64,000 nt of DNA, taken from an uncultured Campylobacter sp. Lineage in GTDB: Bacteria > Campylobacterota > Campylobacteria > Campylobacterales > Campylobacteraceae. Below, one piece after another: positions 16,356 through 25,350 of the stretch. The position numbers and the translations under genes were made by a program. The stretch spans positions 1 through 64,000 of the forward strand of contig NZ_CALIIU010000012.1 of assembly GCF_938017775.1 (NCBI RefSeq). The letters are read 5' to 3'. Numbering within the stretch: the stretch's first letter is position 1; each line of letters opens with the position of its first letter. The notes beneath the pieces were generated by a model that did no database searches, was not told where the DNA came from, and saw nothing but the letters and a program-made list of their open reading frames with translations.

Positions 16356-19268
16356 TTGAAAAATTTGCCCTCTAAAAATCTCTTTGTCTACACCAGCTCG
16401 CGTGCGCTACGCGCGGCACTACAAAGCGAGAGCGGCGGCGCGCTCGCGCCAAGAATTACTTTGGCGGAATTCTACGAAAAGGCGCTTTTTGTGCCGGATC
16501 TTGTCGCTTGTGGCGAGATAGATCGCGCGCTTTTTATGAAGCAGGCGGTAAACGAGAGCAAGCGCGCAGGCGAGAGGCTTAAATTCCCTAGCGAGCTTTA
16601 TGAGTTTATGCGTAACCGCGAGTATCTTTTCGGCTTTTTCAAGGAGCTTGCGACGGAGCGCGTGAGTATCGATGCGCTCGATCTTAGCGACACATATGCG
16701 TGGTATGCCGAGCATTTTGAAATTCTGCGAGAGCTAGCGGGGGCGTATGCAAGGATTTTGCGTGAGCATGGATTTTACGACGAGATCACGCTGCCCGCGC
16801 TTTATGAACTAAACGAATCCTATCTGCGCGGATTTGAGCGGATAGAAATCAACATCGACGGCAATCCCAGCGCATTTGAGTTCGAGGTTTTTAAGCGCGC
16901 TGCGGAGCTGAGCGAGGTCGTACTGAGCTTTAGAGCCACGACTTTAAATTCCAAGCCCGTGCGCGCGGTGGAGGAGCTTTGCGGCATAAGTCTAGAGTTA
17001 GGTTTTGCATACCGCGTAAATCTTGGTACGGGTGAAATTTTAAGCCGAGAGCCGCTAAGCGTGGGCGGAGCGGTTGTGTGTAGAGGCTTTGAGTTGCGAA
17101 GCTTGCAGGCGAGCTATGTTTTTGAAAAAATTTCATCCTTCGTGCGCGCGGACATCGCGCCGGAGCGCATCGCGGTGATCCTGCCCGACGAGAACTTTGC
17201 CGATACGCTGCGGCTTTACGACGAGCGCATCGCAAGGGCTCGCGGCTCGCACCGCATGCTAAATTTTGCGATGGGAGAGAAGCTTAAAGATAGCCTATTT
17301 TACGTAACGCTAGAGAAAATTTCGCAGTGCTTAAAAGAAGCGCGCAAGCCAAAATTTGGCGTAGATTACCACGCATTCAAAAGTCCGGACGGAGGATTTT
17401 TGGATACAAAGGATTCCGCGGTACAGCAAAATTTAGCGCTAGGTAATTTCGCTTCAGAGAATTCTATTTCGCAAAATTTAGTACAGCAAAATTCCGCGTT
17501 TGATTTCGAAATTTTTTCAAATTCTAAAGCGGATTTAAATTTTATATCTGCGCGAGAGCTTGAAAATACGGAAAATTTTGAAATTCTGCACGAAATTTCG
17601 GCGGAACGCGCGAATAGCACGGAAGAGCAAAGCTTTTCGGCAGAGTTTGCAGAGTTGCAAGAGCCCTTGGAGCATGTGCAGCAGCGCGATTATTCGGCTC
17701 GTGCAAAACGGCAGGAGCCTTCAAGGAAGCAGCAAGGGAGCCTACGATACTCTATGCAACTGGAGCATATAGAGCTTGAGGAAGAAGATGGGTATTCAAA
17801 AAGCCCTGAGCAGCGCGATCGCTTTAGGCACTCTAAAATGCGCGAGGGCGCAGATGAGTATCCGCAGCGCCCAAACCCACAGGAGCTTGATCTGTTTTTT
17901 GCGAGTGTGGGCGTGGATGAGGCGCTTTTTGGCGAGTTCGCGCGCGATTTTACAAAGCAAGTAAGCTTTGAGCATTTCGAGGCGCTAATTACCAAGCTCG
18001 CCTGTTTGCCTAAAATTAGCGACGCGCTGCTGCAAGAAAAGCTAAAAGAGCCGCTATATCTAATTAAAATTTTGCTTCGAAAATTTAAGGACGAAAACCT
18101 AAGCTTGGGCAATCTGATCGATCTTTTTTTGTTAGAAATTTCGCGCATTAAGCTCGATGATGTTCGTGGCGGAAAGGTCACGGTAATGGGGCTTTTAGAG
18201 AGCCGTGGGCTACAATTTGACGGTGTGATAATCCCCGATTTTAACGATGATCTGGTGCCAAAGCGCAGTAGCGGAGAGATGTTTTTAAACTCCGCTTTGC
18301 GCGCTAGAGCAGGGCTCATCAGCCGTGCAGACCGCGAAAATTTACAAAGATTTTACTACGACGGCTTGCTAAGAGGCGCTAAAAAAAGCGCGATTTGCTA
18401 TCTGCAAAGCGTCGAGAAACTGCCTTCGCGGTTTTTGAAAAGCTTTGAAGTGCGACAAGACGCGGAATTTTCGCAGGAGGATTATTTGCGGCTTTTTGGG
18501 CGAGAGGAATTTAAGCCCGCCTTATGCGGACAAGAAGATCCCGTGGCTCGCCATGATTTTTTTGCCGAGGAGCTGTCGTTTTCGCGGTTGGATACGTTTT
18601 TAGAATGCAAGAGAAAGTATTATTACCGCTACGTTTTCGGGCTGAGGGAGGGGCTAAAATTCGGTGAGGACAACGCGCTTTTAGGCAAAATTTTACATAC
18701 GAGTTTTCAGCGTTTATATGAGCGAGCGGGGATGAAATTTAGCATGGAAAAATTTCGCTCTATTTATTCGCAGCTTGCGCGAGAAGCGGGCATCGCGCGC
18801 TTTGATGCAGAGCTTGAGCTAAAAGCTGTAGAAAAGCTAGCTAGGCTTTTGGAAGGGCATGAGCAAATTTGGAGCTTTAGCGGTAGTGAAGTATCGCTAA
18901 AAGGCGAGCTTGACGGAGTGCGGCTGAGCGGGCGGATCGACCGTATCGACGAAGATAAGGCAAGGCGGAAGTTCATCATCGATTACAAACGTGGTTCAGC
19001 TAAAAAACATATGGAAAAATTCCAGCTTACGTTTTATCGCGCGCTTTTAGCCCAGGAGTGCGAATGCGCCTATCTATCGCTAAAAGACTGCGCGTTTGCA
19101 GCTCCTAGCGACAAAACGCCTAGCTTAGAAAATCTGCGCGAGACGCTAAGCTCTATCGGCAAGGAATTTGCAAGCGAGGTCGCTTTTACGCGCACGGAGG
19201 CGGTGCAAAGCTGTGAATATTGCGATTATAAAATCATTTGCAAGGGGCAGATCGATGGCAAAATTTGA
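16356..19268 (+). CDS. addB: AddB-type exonuclease/helicase subunit with a low-complexity insert
   Basis: AddB is the partner of AddA in double-strand-break end processing and recombination. The C-terminus holds a RecB-type PD-(D/E)xK nuclease: FSRLDTFLECKRKYYYRYVF, LLGKILHTSFQRLYE, then GRIDRID and IIDYKRG. It ends with the CEYCDYKIIC cluster, consistent with the iron-sulfur staple of AddB. TTG 16356 is preferred over TTG 16302 because AAAGGA lies six bases upstream and the product begins MKNLPSKNLFVYTSS, as AddB proteins do. Residues about 343-508 are an S/Q/N/E-rich stretch (for example SENSISQNLVQQNSAF) with no helicase motif, and look inserted. The direct repeat GTACAGCAAAATT lies inside it. 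The stop overlaps addA by 14 bases. Confidence 0.85.
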   Translation: MKNLPSKNLFVYTSSRALRAALQSESGGALAPRITLAEFYEKALFVPDLVACGEIDRALFMKQAVNESKRAGERLKFPSELYEFMRNREYLFGFFKELATERVSIDALDLSDTYAWYAEHFEILRELAGAYARILREHGFYDEITLPALYELNESYLRGFERIEINIDGNPSAFEFEVFKRAAELSEVVLSFRATTLNSKPVRAVEELCGISLELGFAYRVNLGTGEILSREPLSVGGAVVCRGFELRSLQASYVFEKISSFVRADIAPERIAVILPDENFADTLRLYDERIARARGSHRMLNFAMGEKLKDSLFYVTLEKISQCLKEARKPKFGVDYHAFKSPDGGFLDTKDSAVQQNLALGNFASENSISQNLVQQNSAFDFEIFSNSKADLNFISARELENTENFEILHEISAERANSTEEQSFSAEFAELQEPLEHVQQRDYSARAKRQEPSRKQQGSLRYSMQLEHIELEEEDGYSKSPEQRDRFRHSKMREGADEYPQRPNPQELDLFFASVGVDEALFGEFARDFTKQVSFEHFEALITKLACLPKISDALLQEKLKEPLYLIKILLRKFKDENLSLGNLIDLFLLEISRIKLDDVRGGKVTVMGLLESRGLQFDGVIIPDFNDDLVPKRSSGEMFLNSALRARAGLISRADRENLQRFYYDGLLRGAKKSAICYLQSVEKLPSRFLKSFEVRQDAEFSQEDYLRLFGREEFKPALCGQEDPVARHDFFAEELSFSRLDTFLECKRKYYYRYVFGLREGLKFGEDNALLGKILHTSFQRLYERAGMKFSMEKFRSIYSQLAREAGIARFDAELELKAVEKLARLLEGHEQIWSFSGSEVSLKGELDGVRLSGRIDRIDEDKARRKFIIDYKRGSAKKHMEKFQLTFYRALLAQECECAYLSLKDCAFAAPSDKTPSLENLRETLSSIGKEFASEVAFTRTEAVQSCEYCDYKIICKGQIDGKI

Positions 19269-22173
19269 AAATTATCTGGCGCTTGAAGCAAGCGCAGGCA
19301 GCGGCAAGACCTTCAATCTCGCAGTGAGGTTCATCGAGCTGGTGCTAAAAGGCGAGCCGATCAATGAAATTTTAGCGCTTACCTTCACCAAAAAAGCGGC
19401 TGCTGAGATGAAAACGCGCATCGTGGAGAAATTTCAAAATTTGCTTGTCGTGCGCGACGGCGCCCTTGTGCCAAGCCCCGAGCTGGAGCAAATTTGCGCT
19501 GATTTAGGGCTAAGCGTGGATGAGGTTTTGGCGGCGCAGCAGCGCCTACTGCCTGAATTTTTAAGCGAGAGCCTAAACGTCTTTACCTTCGATGCGTTTT
19601 TTGCAAAGGCTCTGCGCTCGTTTGCGCTAAATAGCGGCATCGATCCAGGCTTTGAAAACGACGAAAGCATACTAGGCGTGCAGCAGGCGGCGTTTTTAGG
19701 CGCGATTTGTAAAAACGAAGCGCTATTAAGAGAGGTCGTGGATTATGTAAGCGACTCTGGAATGACAAAGAGCGAGTTTTTAAATAGCTTGCAAAGCATT
19801 TGGAGAGGCGATATAAGCATAAATCCGCCCACGTTTCCTGCAAGCTCGGCGCTAGCAGAGATAAATGAAATTTTATCCTGCTTGCAAAAAGCGGCAAGAG
19901 ATGCGTGCGTAAGCGCTGGAGCCGTAAATGGGCTAAGCCCTGTTAGTGATCTGTCAAAATTATCCTCTGGTTTCATTCTTTCGGCTCTTGCCAACGGCAG
20001 TTTCGATTATCCGCGCTCACAGCTTAAAAAAATTTCGCATCTTGACGGCGAGCTAGCAAGGCTAAAAGACGCCGTAGCTCGCGAAATAGCGTGGATGGAT
20101 GCGACATATGCGGTTAAGCTGGCAGGACTAATTAAAATTTATGCCGAAGCGCTTAAATCGGTGCAGCGCAAAAGTGGCAAGCTTACGTTCGGCGATGTCA
20201 CCGCGGCCGTGCACTCGCTGCTAAATCCTAGCGCAGAGGCGTTGCAGGGCAATCGCGAGCTTTTGTATTTCAGGCTCGATTCTAAAATCACGCATATTTT
20301 AATAGACGAATTCCAAGATACCGACATTTGCCAGTATGAAATCATGCTGCCGCTAATCTCTGAGGCGCTTGCTGGCAAAGGAGCGGAAGAGCGCTGCGGT
20401 AGCTTTTTTTACGTAGGCGATAAAAAACAGAGCATCTATAAATTTCGCGGCGCAGAGAGAAAAATTTTTGATATTTTGCGCGAGCAGTTTAGTCAAATCA
20501 AAACGCAGAGTCTGCCGCGCAATTATCGCAGTTTAAAACTTATCGTAAAATTTGTAAATGAGATCTTGCGTGATAAATTTGCGTCTTATGAAGATCAAAT
20601 CGCGGCAAATAAGCTAGATAGCGATCTGCCCGCTTCGGTGCTGCAAAAAATCAAGGACTATCCGCTTTCCCATCCGCAAATGTCGCTATTTGAGGTGCAA
20701 AGCGACGATTACGGCTACGTAGCGGCATTTTCATACGACGACGTGCTAAAGGGGGCTGCGGAGCAAGCGCGCAGGCTTGTTGAGGAGTGCGGCGTGAAAG
20801 CTGATGATATTGCGATTTTGTGCTGGAAAAACGAGCATGTAAGCGCGCTAAAAGAAATGCTATCGGAATTTTGCGAGGTTTGCAGTGGCTCAAATAAGGC
20901 TCTGCGTTGCAGCGAGCAGGTAAATGCTGTAATTCAATACGCGAAATTCTGCGTAGGTGGCGATGAAATTTATCTGCGAAACGCCGAAGCGATTTTGGGT
21001 AGGCAGCTTAAAAAGATAGCGGTCGATCTGCATAAAAATGCGCAAAAAACGGCGGAATTTATCGCTAGTGCGCTGAAATTAAATTTTGTCGATCCGGATC
21101 TGCTGCTATTTTTTGAGACGCTGGCAAAATTTAATAGTTTTAGCGAGTATCTGTTTGCAAACGACGAAACGGAGGTATTTGCCAAGGAACAAAGCGGCAT
21201 TAAAATTATGACCGTGCATAAGTCCAAGGGGCTTCAGTTTCCGCACGTAATCGTTTGCGACCGCATCGGGGGAAAAGACCGGGGTGAGAGCTCAAAGCTC
21301 GCGACGGACTATGATTTTGCCACGCATAAGTGGAGAATTTTTTATAAATTTGCGAGCAGAAAGAGCCTGGATGCGGAATTTGCAGCATTAATGGATGAAA
21401 ACGATCGCTCTGCGCATGAAGAGGATATAAATAAGCTCTATGTGGCATTTACCCGCGCCGAACGCTCGCTCATCATCGTAAAACGCTCCGAGGAAAAAAT
21501 AGATCAATACAATTATAGCTTTTTTTCACCTTACGCTAAAAAGACCAAGGGCGCGGGCGTCGTGGAGTGGCTGAATATCCCGGATTTTCAATACGGCTAC
21601 TTAATCCCAAGCTCCGTAAAATCAGAAGAGCAGCCGCCGCGCAAAAAGATCGCGCTAGTAGCGGGCGAGCCTCAAAGCGTGCAAGAAAAAGCAGCCAGCG
21701 GCGAAACGGAGGCGCTAAGCGCGATATATTTCGGAGAGGCGCTGCACTATACTCTGGAGATGAGCGAAGGATTTGCGGCGGATGAAATTTTACGAGGAGT
21801 AAGCCTGACAAGAGGTCGCTACGCTAAATTTTTAAATGATGCGGATTTTGAAAATATCGCGGCGCGGGCGCTTGGTCTAAGCAAAAACGAGGAATTTTTA
21901 GCTCTGATAAGAGGCGCTCAAGCTTATAAAGAGATGCCGATCAAAAGCGCGGAGGGTGAGCTTTTACGCGTCGATCTAGCGTGCTTTAGGCAGGATGAAA
22001 TTTTGCTTTTTGATTACAAAAGCTCCGAAAAATACCTCGCGCAAAATAAGGCTCAAGTGGCGCGGTATAAAAGCGTGATCCGCGAGTTTTATCCGCATGC
22101 GCGAGTGCGTGCCTTCGTGCTGGTTCTCGAAGCTGCGGGCGCTAGGCTGATCGAAGTGAATGAGGAGGAATAA
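19255..22173 (+). CDS. addA: AddA-type UvrD/RecB helicase-nuclease
   Basis: This superfamily 1 helicase with a C-terminal nuclease unwinds and trims broken DNA ends for RecA loading. Walker A ASAGSGKTFNL lies near the N-terminus, followed by ALTFTKKAAAEMKTRI, the DEFQDTD Walker B (ILIDEFQDTD), VGDKKQSIYKFRGAE (motif III), the IMTVHKSKGLQFPHVIV block (motif V) and YVAFTRAERSL (motif VI). The C-terminal PD-D/ExK nuclease includes LRVDLACFRQDEILLFDYKS. The frame is open further upstream, but ATG 19255 has AAGGGG before it and begins MAKFENYLALEASAGSGKT, giving 972 residues. It is coupled to addB by a 14-base overlap. Confidence 0.92.
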   Translation: MAKFENYLALEASAGSGKTFNLAVRFIELVLKGEPINEILALTFTKKAAAEMKTRIVEKFQNLLVVRDGALVPSPELEQICADLGLSVDEVLAAQQRLLPEFLSESLNVFTFDAFFAKALRSFALNSGIDPGFENDESILGVQQAAFLGAICKNEALLREVVDYVSDSGMTKSEFLNSLQSIWRGDISINPPTFPASSALAEINEILSCLQKAARDACVSAGAVNGLSPVSDLSKLSSGFILSALANGSFDYPRSQLKKISHLDGELARLKDAVAREIAWMDATYAVKLAGLIKIYAEALKSVQRKSGKLTFGDVTAAVHSLLNPSAEALQGNRELLYFRLDSKITHILIDEFQDTDICQYEIMLPLISEALAGKGAEERCGSFFYVGDKKQSIYKFRGAERKIFDILREQFSQIKTQSLPRNYRSLKLIVKFVNEILRDKFASYEDQIAANKLDSDLPASVLQKIKDYPLSHPQMSLFEVQSDDYGYVAAFSYDDVLKGAAEQARRLVEECGVKADDIAILCWKNEHVSALKEMLSEFCEVCSGSNKALRCSEQVNAVIQYAKFCVGGDEIYLRNAEAILGRQLKKIAVDLHKNAQKTAEFIASALKLNFVDPDLLLFFETLAKFNSFSEYLFANDETEVFAKEQSGIKIMTVHKSKGLQFPHVIVCDRIGGKDRGESSKLATDYDFATHKWRIFYKFASRKSLDAEFAALMDENDRSAHEEDINKLYVAFTRAERSLIIVKRSEEKIDQYNYSFFSPYAKKTKGAGVVEWLNIPDFQYGYLIPSSVKSEEQPPRKKIALVAGEPQSVQEKAASGETEALSAIYFGEALHYTLEMSEGFAADEILRGVSLTRGRYAKFLNDADFENIAARALGLSKNEEFLALIRGAQAYKEMPIKSAEGELLRVDLACFRQDEILLFDYKSSEKYLAQNKAQVARYKSVIREFYPHARVRAFVLVLEAAGARLIEVNEEE

Positions 22174-22252
22174 AATTTTAAAGCTTAGATGGAATTTGAG
22201 CGCAGATAGATTAAAGACAGCTTAAATTAAGCTATACGTAAGGATATTTCTA

Positions 22253-22258
22253 TATAAT
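22253..22258 (+). promoter_or_regulatory. -10 box of the rplM-rpsI promoter
   Basis: A perfect TATAAT lies 30 bp before the rplM start, in an AT-rich context typical of Campylobacter sigma-70 promoters, which lack a strong -35. Confidence 0.65.
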
Positions 22259-22288
22259 CACAGCTCAAATTTTAATAAGGCGGAAACC

Positions 22289-22714
22289 ATGACAGAAATT
22301 ACAAAGCCTAGCGAAGTTAAGCGCGACTGGGTCGTTATCGACGCGACCGACAAAAGATTCGGTAGAATGCTTACCGAAGTTGCGGTATTGCTACGCGGCA
22401 AACACAAACCAAGCTATACTCCAAATGTAGATTGCGGAGACTACGTCGTTATCATCAACGCTTCAAAAGCCGTATTTACCGGCAATAACAAGGGCGACGA
22501 CAAACTTTATCACAGCTACTCGGGCTATTTCGGAAGCGTAAAGAGCGTAAAATTTCAAGACCTGCTTAAAAACAATCCCGCAAAGCTCTACAGACTTGCG
22601 GTTCGCGGCATGCTTCCTAAGACGAAGCTTGGCAAGGCGATGATCAAAAAGCTATTCGTATATGAAGGCGGTGAGCATCCTCATACTGCGCAAACAACTA
22701 AAAAAGGAAAATAA
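22289..22714 (+). CDS. rplM: 50S ribosomal protein L13
   Basis: The 141-residue L13 has DATDKRFGRMLTEVAVLLRG and the conserved tail HPHTAQ. It is an early assembly protein of the large subunit. A good ribosome-binding site (AAGGCGG) precedes ATG 22289, and rpsI follows after 2 bp, the near-universal pairing. Confidence 0.98.
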   Translation: MTEITKPSEVKRDWVVIDATDKRFGRMLTEVAVLLRGKHKPSYTPNVDCGDYVVIINASKAVFTGNNKGDDKLYHSYSGYFGSVKSVKFQDLLKNNPAKLYRLAVRGMLPKTKLGKAMIKKLFVYEGGEHPHTAQTTKKGK

Positions 22715-22716
22715 TC

Positions 22717-23106
22717 ATGGCGACAATTTATGCAACCGGAAAGAGAAAAACTGCCGTAGCTAAGGTTTGGGTAAAACCTGGAAGCGGCAAGATCGTAGTA
22801 AACGGTATGGATCTAAACACCTGGCTAGGCGGTCACGAAGCGATCAAACTAAGGGTCGTTCAGCCGCTTTTAGCGACTAAACAAGAGACCTCGATGGATA
22901 TCACCGCGCAGACTTTGGGCGGCGGATATTCGGCTCAAGCGGATGCGCTAAAGCACGGAATTTCAAAGGCGCTTGCCGCGATGGATAAAGATTTTAGAGC
23001 GGCTCTTAAGCCAAAAGGTCTGTTAACTCGCGATAGCCGCGTGGTTGAGCGAAAGAAATTCGGTCGCCGCAAAGCGCGCAGAAGCCCGCAGTTCTCTAAG
23101 AGATAA
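22717..23106 (+). CDS. rpsI: 30S ribosomal protein S9
   Basis: The 129-residue S9 has ATGKRKTAVAKVWVKPGSGK at the start and the invariant basic tail ending PQFSKR, which reaches the decoding centre. It is cotranscribed with rplM. Confidence 0.98.
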   Translation: MATIYATGKRKTAVAKVWVKPGSGKIVVNGMDLNTWLGGHEAIKLRVVQPLLATKQETSMDITAQTLGGGYSAQADALKHGISKALAAMDKDFRAALKPKGLLTRDSRVVERKKFGRRKARRSPQFSKR

Positions 23107-23112
23107 TGTTTT

Positions 23113-23148
23113 TTACAAATTTATGGCGAAATTGTCGCAAATTTGTAA
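23113..23148 (+). terminator. Long hairpin between rpsI and cadF
   Basis: TTACAAATTT (23113-23122) pairs with AAATTTGTAA (23139-23148), and GCGA/TCGC pair inside the loop. It lies 7 bp after the rpsI stop, so it probably ends the ribosomal transcript before cadF. Confidence 0.55.
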
Positions 23149-23205
23149 ATTCTTTAAAAATTTTATGGTAATATCGAATTACAACTTTATTTGAAAGGAT
23201 GTTTA

Positions 23206-24225
23206 ATGAAGAAAGTTCTACTTGCATTAAGCTTGTGTGCATCCAGCGCATTGTTCGCTAGCGATGCTGATTATCACTGGGAGATCACCCCTACTATTGG
23301 TGGAATGACTCATGAGGGCAATATGGATTTGGATTCGAATTTTATGTTCGGTCTACGTCTTGCCAAAAATCTACAAGATTCGTTTATCGATCAAGTAGAG
23401 GTTGGTTTTGATTACTCTCGCAATATTGGCGTAGAGGATTTAGCTCACAGAGTAGGCAACGATAAGCCTGACGCTAAATATTATCACATCAATGCTGTAA
23501 AAGACTTGGTAAATTTCACCGATAATTTCAAACTATACGGCTTGCTAGGTCTTGGATATATGGATTACACTAAAGACGTTTACAACGATGGCGATCAAGA
23601 TAGCGGCTTCGGTCAATACGGCTTGGGTCTAAAATACTATATTACCGACAATTTTGCTACAAAACTTGAAGCACGCGATGCTATCAGATTTGACGACGGC
23701 AACCACGTATTGTTCTATACTCTAGGCTTTGCAGTTGATTTTGGCAAGAGATATGCTGATGCAGCTCCAGTTGCTCCGGCTCCTGCAGGTTGCAAAGACG
23801 CAGATAACGACGGCGTATGCGATAATGTCGATAGATGCCCAGGCACACCTGCTGACGTAGTTGTTGATGAATATGGCTGCGAGAAAGTTATTAGATTAAA
23901 TTTGGCCGTAAATTTCGCTACAGATAGCTCAAAAATTTCTCCTGAGTTTATGAACCAGATCAAAAACGTAAGCGACGTGCTAGTAGCTCACCCTGATTAC
24001 AAAGTAATTCTAGAGGGTCACACCGATAGCACCGGTTCGAATGCATATAATCAAAAGCTTTCCGAGCGCAGAGCTGCTGCAGTTGGAGGTGCGCTTAAGA
24101 GCTTCGGCGTAGATGCTAGCAGAATCACCACTGTAGGATACGGCGAGACTAAGCCTATCGCTACAAACGCTACTAAAGCAGGCCGCGCTCAAAATAGACG
24201 CGTTGATGCTAAATTTAGAAAATAA
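23206..24225 (+). CDS. cadF: CadF-like OmpA-family outer-membrane protein
   Basis: Domains: signal peptide MKKVLLALSLCASSALFAS, an N-terminal eight-strand barrel (to about residue 185), and a Pro/Ala hinge (APVAPAPAG). A thrombospondin-type calcium repeat follows (DADNDGVCDNVDRCPGTPAD), then an OmpA C-terminal domain that binds peptidoglycan (GHTDSTGSNAYNQKLSERRA). At 339 residues it has the size of C. jejuni CadF, the fibronectin adhesin, and lies next to rpsI as I recall for that species. Adhesion is inferred from position and family; I see no definite fibronectin motif. ATG 23206 follows AAAGGA at 23194 with ideal spacing, better than the in-frame start at 23191. Confidence 0.88.
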   Translation: MKKVLLALSLCASSALFASDADYHWEITPTIGGMTHEGNMDLDSNFMFGLRLAKNLQDSFIDQVEVGFDYSRNIGVEDLAHRVGNDKPDAKYYHINAVKDLVNFTDNFKLYGLLGLGYMDYTKDVYNDGDQDSGFGQYGLGLKYYITDNFATKLEARDAIRFDDGNHVLFYTLGFAVDFGKRYADAAPVAPAPAGCKDADNDGVCDNVDRCPGTPADVVVDEYGCEKVIRLNLAVNFATDSSKISPEFMNQIKNVSDVLVAHPDYKVILEGHTDSTGSNAYNQKLSERRAAAVGGALKSFGVDASRITTVGYGETKPIATNATKAGRAQNRRVDAKFRK

Positions 24226-24243
24226 TCTTTTCTAGATCCACAT

Positions 24244-24270
24244 AAGCGGGGCTTTGGCTCCGCTTTTTTT
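24244..24270 (+). terminator. Rho-independent terminator of cadF
   Basis: AGCGGGGC-tttg-GCTCCGCT forms an 8-bp stem with one G-T pair, followed by seven Ts. This is a classic terminator 19 bp after the cadF stop. Confidence 0.9.
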
Positions 24271-24291
24271 ATATCCAAACTAAATTTTAAA

Positions 24292-25350
24292 ATGCCAAAA
24301 TTCCAAACCACTCTGCTTTTTGATCTCGATGGTACACTCATAGACTCCACGCCCGCGATACTGGACGGCTTTCACTACGCGTTTGCGCATTTGGGCGCTG
24401 CAGAGCCTAGCGACGAAGCGATTAAAAAGCTTATCGGGCATCCGTTAGAGGTAATGTTTGAGCGTCTAGGTGTGATGCGCGATGTGCAGAATTTCGTGCT
24501 CGCTTATAAGCAACGATACGCGCAGACTTTTTTGGATCAGACCGTTCTGCTAAGCGGTGCGTTCGAAGCGGTTCGTGCGGCGAGCGAGTTTGCAAATTTA
24601 GGCGTCGTAACCACTAAAACGTCGAAATTTTCTAAAATTTTATTGCAGCATCTGGGTATCGCGGAATTTTTCGGGACCATCGTCGGACGAGAGGATGTGA
24701 AAAATCCCAAACCAAGCGCCGAACCGATCTTAAAGGCGCTCGAAAATTTAGGAATTTGCGGCGCGACCGCTAGCCAAAGCCCGCATGCGGCTCGCGGTAA
24801 AACTCACGACGCGACTGATGATGAAAATACAAGCGCTGCTAGCAGGAGCGCAATTTTGAGTGAAATTCCGCCATCCGATCTACCGAGTATTCTTGCGCTT
24901 GATCCTGATCCTAGCAAAGTTTACGAGCAAAATTTAAGCAGCATCGCGAGTCAAAATTCTGATAGAATTTCGTTTAAAAATTTAAGCGAAGTAAAGAGCG
25001 ATAGACATGAGGCTGGCGATAAGAGCCAAAAGAGCGGTATCGGCATCGAGAGCGAGAGCGATAAAGGCGGAGCGCGCGGCAGTAAAATTTATGATGCGCA
25101 TGAGCTAAATTCCACTCCTTGCTATGACAAAATTTGCAGTGACGAAATCCTGTCTTCTGTTAGCCAAAATATCTTTATGATCGGCGATACGTTGCTTGAC
25201 GTCATTTCGGCAAAGTCGGCAGCGGTGCGAAGCGTGGGCGTAAGCTGCGGTTACGGCAGTGCCTCGGAGCTACGGGCGCATTTCGAGTTCGTATGCGCGG
25301 ACGCAAAAGAGGCGGTTGAGCTGATACGCGAAATTTCATCAAAATTTTAG
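24292..25350 (+). CDS. HAD-family phosphatase (Gph-like) with a 130-residue insert
   Basis: This is a phosphoglycolate-phosphatase-type HAD hydrolase. Motif I is FDLDGTLIDS (nucleophile Asp11, Asp13), motif II is VVTTKTSKF, the motif III lysine lies near KNPKPSAEP, and motif IV is MIGDTLLDVISAKSA. Motifs III and IV are normally 10-20 residues apart; here residues about 160-288 are inserted between them. The insert is S/D/Q/K-rich with no predicted fold (for example YEQNLSSIASQNSDRISF). Without it the protein would be about 222 residues, the family norm. All catalytic motifs survive, so an extruded disordered loop is possible. It lies next to cadF, as I recall in C. jejuni. Confidence 0.85.
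   Translation: MPKFQTTLLFDLDGTLIDSTPAILDGFHYAFAHLGAAEPSDEAIKKLIGHPLEVMFERLGVMRDVQNFVLAYKQRYAQTFLDQTVLLSGAFEAVRAASEFANLGVVTTKTSKFSKILLQHLGIAEFFGTIVGREDVKNPKPSAEPILKALENLGICGATASQSPHAARGKTHDATDDENTSAASRSAILSEIPPSDLPSILALDPDPSKVYEQNLSSIASQNSDRISFKNLSEVKSDRHEAGDKSQKSGIGIESESDKGGARGSKIYDAHELNSTPCYDKICSDEILSSVSQNIFMIGDTLLDVISAKSAAVRSVGVSCGYGSASELRAHFEFVCADAKEAVELIREISSKF

Noticed and set aside
17690..18319. 209-codon minus-strand ORF opposite addB
   Set aside because: Ser/Arg-rich antisense of the low-complexity insert and conserved helicase sequence; no independent support.
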